Assembly (NCBI GenBank): GCA_045128735.1
Contig: JBGVRT010000052.1
Span: 62,001 to 126,000, forward strand
From: RGIG8775 sp045128735
GTDB taxonomy: Bacteria; Bacillota; Clostridia; Oscillospirales; CAG-272
DNA: 64,000 nt
Reading direction: 5' to 3'
Shown: piece by piece, positions 59,898 to 64,000 of the stretch
How the letters are laid out: the number at the start of each line of letters is the position of its first letter
Position numbering within the stretch: the stretch's first letter is position 1
Notes under the pieces: generated by a model
Told to the model about the DNA's origin: nothing
The model's database searches: none
The model's input: only the letters and a program-made list of their open reading frames with translations
Program-made: the position numbers and the translations under genes

Positions 59898-60569
59898 ATG
59901 AAAAACAAAATATGCTCTGTTCTTTTTACGGTGGCTGTATTCTTTTTCATAATTACTTTTTCAATTGGTCTGCCGATATATTTCAGACCCTTTTATTACG
60001 CGCACATAATACCCCTTGACCTTGAGAATGAAAGCGGATATACTTATTCCGAAATTCGTTCTGCATACAACGAGGTGATTGATTATCTTACTCTTCCTTG
60101 TAAAGACTTCGGTACGGGTGTTATGGAGCATTCCGAAAGCGGTGCGGCACATTTTAAGGATTGCAAGGTGCTTTTTACAATCAATGCGGTTACTTTTTTT
60201 AGCTCATCCGTAATTATCATTACGCTGAAAAGACTTGAAAAAGCAAAAAAGCTTGATAAATTAAAGCTCGGTCGATTTTCCTGCAGATTTTGGGCATCGG
60301 TGTCGGCACTTGGCTTGTTTGCGCTTATCGGACTTGTTGCCTCTGTCAGCTTTTATAATTTCTTTACCGCGTTTCATAAATTATTTTTCCCCGGAAGGGA
60401 CAACTGGTATTTTGACCCGCGTTACGACGAGATAATAAACGTGCTACCGCAGGAGTTTTTCAGAAATTGCGCAATACTTATAGCGGCGAGTGTTTTTGTC
60501 TTTTGTGCCGCCACAATCTGCAGGGAAATAATAATGCAAAGAAAATCAAGAAAAACAACGGGAATTTAA
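59898..60569 (+). CDS. Membrane protein of unknown function
   Basis: A 223-residue protein with about four membrane segments (about 7-28, 92-110, 135-155 and 193-212), an extracytoplasmic segment of about 60 residues after the first helix, and a basic C-terminus. The arrangement resembles TIGR01906-type membrane proteins, but I cannot confirm that. It follows the isomerase gene by one base, so they are co-transcribed. Its stop codon lies in the loop of the terminator hairpin. Confidence 0.65.
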   Translation: MKNKICSVLFTVAVFFFIITFSIGLPIYFRPFYYAHIIPLDLENESGYTYSEIRSAYNEVIDYLTLPCKDFGTGVMEHSESGAAHFKDCKVLFTINAVTFFSSSVIIITLKRLEKAKKLDKLKLGRFSCRFWASVSALGLFALIGLVASVSFYNFFTAFHKLFFPGRDNWYFDPRYDEIINVLPQEFFRNCAILIAASVFVFCAATICREIIMQRKSRKTTGI

Positions 60570-60582
60570 CCCGTTGTTTTTC
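60552..60582 (+). terminator. Terminator overlapping a stop codon
   Basis: An 11-base-pair stem AAAACAACGGG/CCCGTTGTTTT (60552-60562 and 60570-60580) with a 7-base loop containing the TAA stop, followed by T-rich sequence. Confidence 0.85.
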
Positions 60583-60609
60583 TTTTGTAAAATATAATTT
60601 TCTTTTCTA

Positions 60610-60638
60610 TTGACTTTATCGGATTTTTGTTATAAAAT
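60610..60638 (+). promoter_or_regulatory. Promoter of the second MATE gene
   Basis: TTGACT (60610-60615), a 17-base spacer and TAAAAT (60633-60638). Confidence 0.75.
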
Positions 60639-60667
60639 AGAGAGGATAATTTCTTTGAGGTGACATA

Positions 60668-62047
60668 ATGAATTTGAAAAGACTTTTCGGTGATAAGAAA
60701 TTTTACATAATGGTGCTTATCATAGCAATTCCGATAATGGTTCAGAACGGCATTACAAACTTTGTAAATATGCTTGATAACGTTATGGTGGGCAGACTCG
60801 AAACCGAAGCGATGTCAGGCGTTTCAATTGTAAATCAGTTCGTATTTGTTTTTAATTTGCTTATTTTCGGTGCGATTTCAAGCGCGGGAATTTTTACAGC
60901 ACAGTTCCACGGTCTCGGTGACAGGGAGGGGAAGCGCAACACCTTCCGCTTTAAGTTTATCATCGTCACATTAGCCGCTCTTGTTTGCATCGCAATTTTT
61001 TTGATTTTTGACGATCAGATTATCTCGCTTTTCCTCCACGAAAGTGAACAGCAGGGAGATCTTGCACTTACCCTGGAGTATGGAAAAGAGTATCTTGCAG
61101 TAATCGTGGTGGGATTTCTTCCTTTTGCGCTTTCACAGGCGTACGGTTCTACCTTGCGTGAGATAGGCAAAACGGTTATTCCTATGGTGGCAAGTATTAC
61201 GGCAATGCTTGTGAATCTTGTCTTTAACTATGTTCTCATTTTCGGAAATTTCGGCGCACCTGCTCTCGGTGTCCGTGGCGCGGCAATAGCTACCGTTCTT
61301 TCGCGATTTGTCGAGCTTGGTGTTATTGCAAGTTGGACTCACATCCATAAAAAAGAAGCCGATTTTATCGTCGGCGCATACCATTCGCTCAAAATTCCAC
61401 GCACGCTTGTTTCAAGTATAGTTGTACGCGGTCTGCCGCTTATGTTCAACGAGCTTATGTGGGCGGCGGGAGTTACCTTTACAAATCAATGTTATTCCTT
61501 GCGAGGGCTCGGAGTGGTTGCCGCGCTTAATATCTCGTCAACAATAATCAACGTTCTCAACGTTGTGTATATGGCTCTCGGAGTTTCGATTTCTATTGTT
61601 GTCGGCAATCTTCTCGGCGCAGGAAAGCTTGAGGAAGCAAAGGATACCGACAGAAAGATGATAGCATTCTCATTGATGTGCTCGATTGGTGTCGGACTTA
61701 TCCTTGTAATACTGGCTCCTATTTTCCCAAAAATGTACAATACTACCGACGAGGCTCGGCAGATCGCAACGTATATGATAATGATTTCATCGATGATAAT
61801 GCCATCGCACGCCTTTGCGAACGCCGCATATTTTACGCTCCGTTCAGGCGGTCAGGTATTTATCACCTTGCTATTTGACAGTGTATTTATGTGGGTAGTG
61901 GTTATCCCAACGGCATTTATTCTCGGAAACTTTACCTCTATAAGTATTTATTGGCTTTATCTTGTGTGTCAATCGCTCGAAATACTTAAGGCAATTTTCG
62001 GAGCAATTCTCGTTAAACGCGGCACTTGGGTTAAGAAGCTTGTTTGA
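60668..62047 (+). CDS. MATE-family efflux transporter (second copy)
   Basis: A 459-residue membrane protein with twelve helices in two MatE halves. It is related to the gene at 50773 but clearly different in sequence, so it is not a recent duplicate. The substrate is unknown. TTTGAGGTG lies 5 bases before the ATG. Its stop codon directly abuts the stop codon of the convergent AraC gene, with no terminator between them. Confidence 0.92.
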   Translation: MNLKRLFGDKKFYIMVLIIAIPIMVQNGITNFVNMLDNVMVGRLETEAMSGVSIVNQFVFVFNLLIFGAISSAGIFTAQFHGLGDREGKRNTFRFKFIIVTLAALVCIAIFLIFDDQIISLFLHESEQQGDLALTLEYGKEYLAVIVVGFLPFALSQAYGSTLREIGKTVIPMVASITAMLVNLVFNYVLIFGNFGAPALGVRGAAIATVLSRFVELGVIASWTHIHKKEADFIVGAYHSLKIPRTLVSSIVVRGLPLMFNELMWAAGVTFTNQCYSLRGLGVVAALNISSTIINVLNVVYMALGVSISIVVGNLLGAGKLEEAKDTDRKMIAFSLMCSIGVGLILVILAPIFPKMYNTTDEARQIATYMIMISSMIMPSHAFANAAYFTLRSGGQVFITLLFDSVFMWVVVIPTAFILGNFTSISIYWLYLVCQSLEILKAIFGAILVKRGTWVKKLV

Positions 62048-62917
62048 TTATTTGAATTTGCTTCTGTATTCTGATGGCTTTCTTCCCGTTGCGCCTTTGA
62101 AGGCGCGGTTAAAGTGAGATATGTTATTAAATCCGCACTCAAGCGAAATTTCAAGAATTGACTTTGACGAGGTTTCGAGTAGCTTTTTTGCCATTTGTAT
62201 TCTTTTAAGTCCAATATATTCCCAAGGTGACAAACCGTTAAGCTTTTTGAATACCGTGCAGAAATAGGTTCGGCTCATATTTGCGCTCTGTGCTATTTCA
62301 TCAAGTGAGATAGGCGAGGTAATATTTTCGTCAATAAACCGCAAAGCCTGCTCCATGTCGCCGAGACGGCCTGCGCGCACGCTTTGTGCGGAGTTTTCTT
62401 TGGTGTACTTTCGGGATAGAAGAACAAGAATTTCGAAAAAGTACGAACGGACTATGGTTTCGTACCCAAGCTCCCTGTTTTCAAGCTCAGTTTTAACTTT
62501 TTTCATTATTTCGACAATTTGACAGGAAAGAGGGTCGTCACCTGCAATATGCTTGATAAGCTCTCCATTTTTATCAAAAAACGGGTCGAGAAGGGTGTTG
62601 TCAAAGCTTCCGCTTTGCGGTGACCAGATGTATCGCGGCTCACATTGAATATTCAAAAGAACCATCGGTTCGGAAATCTCATATATCCAGTGTACCTCAT
62701 TTGTACCGAATATAAAGAGATCGCCTGCTTTTATTTTTACGTCTTTGCCGTGAATACGGTAAGTTCCGCAACCCTCGGCAATATATGAAATCTCAATAGC
62801 GGTGTGATGATGCTCGGTGAAATTGCGGCGCACAAAATTCGGGTAAGATTTGAATATTCTGAAAAGTCCGTTTTCAAGACGGTAATCGGAGGATATTTTT
62901 CTTGACTTTGTTTCCAT
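62048..62917 (-). CDS. AraC-family transcriptional regulator
   Basis: A 289-residue regulator with an N-terminal cupin ligand domain (about 30-115, HHHTAIEISYIAEGCGTYRIHG-like HTAIEISYIAEG) and a C-terminal double helix-turn-helix domain (about 185-285, with SLDEIAQSANMSRTYFCTVFKK and FNNISHFNRAFKGATGRKPSEYR). It is divergent from the enolase-superfamily gene and is its probable regulator, perhaps responding to a sugar. GGAGAAG lies before the ATG. It converges with the MATE gene. Confidence 0.92.
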   Translation of the reverse strand: METKSRKISSDYRLENGLFRIFKSYPNFVRRNFTEHHHTAIEISYIAEGCGTYRIHGKDVKIKAGDLFIFGTNEVHWIYEISEPMVLLNIQCEPRYIWSPQSGSFDNTLLDPFFDKNGELIKHIAGDDPLSCQIVEIMKKVKTELENRELGYETIVRSYFFEILVLLSRKYTKENSAQSVRAGRLGDMEQALRFIDENITSPISLDEIAQSANMSRTYFCTVFKKLNGLSPWEYIGLKRIQMAKKLLETSSKSILEISLECGFNNISHFNRAFKGATGRKPSEYRSKFK

Positions 62918-62966
62918 TTTTCTTCTCCAAATCGAAATATAGTGTAATAAATTCGTAATATTGTAC

Positions 62967-62995
62967 TTGAAAAAAATTGATTTATGTTATATACT
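62967..62995 (+). promoter_or_regulatory. Promoter of the enolase-superfamily gene
   Basis: TTGAAA (62967-62972), a 17-base spacer and TATACT (62990-62995), 55 bases before the ATG. The 132-base divergent region also must contain the AraC gene's promoter and operators, which I could not define. Confidence 0.75.
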
Positions 62996-63049
62996 GACAG
63001 TATAAAAATGTAATTTATTATATTATGCACCAAAGGAAGGAATTTGTCA

Positions 63050-64000
63050 ATGGAAAATGTGAAAAATTTTAAGAGCATTGGCGATATGATAAGCGAAAAC
63101 GTCAACGTATGCTCAAATCCCAGCGAGCTTAAGATAACCGACATCAGAGTTTGCAATATCACGGGTGCCCCCAAACATTGTCCCCTTATAAAAGTTTATA
63201 CCAATCAGGGTCTTGTTGGCTACGGTGAGGTGCGCGATGCTTCAAGCGCAACCTACGCGCTTATGCTCAAGAGCCGTCTTATCGGCGAAAACCCCTGCAA
63301 CGTAGACAAGCTTTTCAGAAGAATAAAGCAGTTCGGCGGTCCTTCACGTCAAGGCGGAGGCGTTTCGGGTATTGAAATAGCACTTTGGGACTTGGCGGGT
63401 AAGGCGTGGGGCGTTCCGCTTTGGCAGATGCTTGGCGGCAAGTTCCGCGATAAGGTAAGGGTTTACGGTGATACCGACGTAGACGGAAAGCATACGGGAA
63501 CCGATATGGGTCACGCAATTCAAAAGCGTATTGATATGGGCTTCTCTATCGTAAAAATGGACCTTGGAATAGAGCTTCTTTACGACGAGCCGGGCACGCT
63601 GAACGCACCTCTCGGTATGCTTGAGGATATGCAGAAGTATTCTATGAAGGCAATACAGCATCAGAGCGGCTCTATCGATATGGATATGATGCTTGGCAAA
63701 AATTACGAGGTGTTTACCATTCCTCACTACGCTACGGGTATCCATATTACCGAAAAGGGAATGGATATGCTTGAGGACTACGTGAAGCAGGTTCGTGACG
63801 TGGTTGGATATGAAGTTCCGCTTGCCATCGACCATTTTGGTCACGTAGCAATGGAGGATTGCATTAAGTTTGCAAAACGCCTTGAAAAATATAATATCGC
63901 ATGGCTTGAGGATATTCAGCCGTGGCACTTGACAAAGCATTACGAGCAGATTGCGGCGGCTTGCAACGTTCCGCTTGCTACAGGAGAGGATATTTATCTT
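63050..64000 (+). CDS. Mandelate racemase/muconate lactonizing enzyme family protein (3' end missing)
   Basis: This frame stays open for 317 codons to the end of the window. An N-terminal enolase-type cap domain (about 25-135) is followed by the barrel with VSGIEIALWDLAGKAWG (about 103), a probable catalytic Lys in FSIVKMDLG (about 170) and the metal ligands Asp in AIDHFGH (about 262), Glu in WLEDIQPW (about 288) and Glu in TGEDIYL (about 314). Members dehydrate sugar acids or racemise carboxylic acids. The subgroup (mannonate, gluconate or other) cannot be fixed without the end. AAGGAAGGAA lies 7 bases upstream. Confidence 0.88.
   Translation, partial: MENVKNFKSIGDMISENVNVCSNPSELKITDIRVCNITGAPKHCPLIKVYTNQGLVGYGEVRDASSATYALMLKSRLIGENPCNVDKLFRRIKQFGGPSRQGGGVSGIEIALWDLAGKAWGVPLWQMLGGKFRDKVRVYGDTDVDGKHTGTDMGHAIQKRIDMGFSIVKMDLGIELLYDEPGTLNAPLGMLEDMQKYSMKAIQHQSGSIDMDMMLGKNYEVFTIPHYATGIHITEKGMDMLEDYVKQVRDVVGYEVPLAIDHFGHVAMEDCIKFAKRLEKYNIAWLEDIQPWHLTKHYEQIAAACNVPLATGEDIYL

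Noticed and set aside
1..64000. CRISPR arrays, insertion sequences, phage genes and biosynthetic clusters
   Set aside because: I saw no regularly spaced repeats, transposase motifs, phage structural genes or synthase genes. The Xer-type protein lacks signs of being a phage integrase.

Overview
The window looks like a piece of chromosome from an anaerobic, endospore-forming lineage of Clostridia, most likely an Oscillospirales/Ruminococcaceae-type gut or rumen bacterium. The evidence is the forespore sigma factor SigG, an IreB phosphoprotein, a DUF4364 regulator, a perfect CIRCE element before hrcA-grpE-dnaK-dnaJ, clostridial gene orders such as nusB-xseAB-ispA-tlyA-nadK-argR-recN, a PadR/DUF1700-type pair, S-layer homology repeats and no outer-membrane genes. 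Gene density is very high. No gene-free stretch exceeds about 220 bases, and most gaps hold a recognisable promoter or terminator. Many promoters follow a TTGACA-like box, 17 bases, TATAAT-like box layout.

Layout. 1-9.7 kb: end of lysS, an unknown anchored protein, an RsuA-type pseudouridine synthase, tex, an orphan sugar-ABC ATPase, a CPBP protease, tadA, homoserine dehydrogenase (minus strand), a DUF4364 regulator, and a small sigma factor followed by a zinc-ribbon protein. 9.7-20.2 kb: murA, a DUF3810 protein and an RluA-type synthase (minus strand), an S-layer-type protein, nrdR with a putative NrdR box, a YknXYZ/MacAB-like export system, and sigG. 20.2-23.7 kb: a minus-strand operon ireB-ribF-dacA-like-lipoprotein. 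23.8-32.3 kb: nusB, a TsaD paralogue, xseA, xseB, ispA, a divergent PAP2 protein, tlyA, nadK, argR, recN and a YbaK-type deacylase. 32.4-41.5 kb: argS, yebC, a membrane protein (minus strand), a Xer-type recombinase, uvrB and uvrA.

41.6-50 kb: a polar amino-acid ABC transporter, then the CIRCE-controlled hrcA-grpE-dnaK-dnaJ-prmA operon. 50-55 kb: an AlkD-like protein, a MATE exporter, a zinc-ribbon membrane protein, and a PhoPR-like two-component system (minus strand). 55-64 kb is more accessory in character: tRNA-Val(GAC), a GH2 beta-mannosidase, a PadR regulator with an operator-like palindrome, a DUF1700-like membrane protein, a TIM-barrel sugar isomerase, a second MATE protein, and an AraC regulator divergent from an enolase-superfamily dehydratase/racemase that runs off the end. 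This suggests breakdown of mannosides and sugar acids.

Most of the window is ordinary core genome, and I saw no clear new defence, mobile or biosynthetic system. The points most worth a second look are: a DacA-like protein that keeps SxxK but has lost the SxN serine and the KTG lysine; a polar amino-acid ABC ATPase with about 60 extra residues before its Q-loop; the putative NrdR box and the unusual Shine-Dalgarno/hairpin/start arrangement at nrdR; the PadR-site palindrome; and hairpins inside the dnaK-dnaJ and transporter operons.
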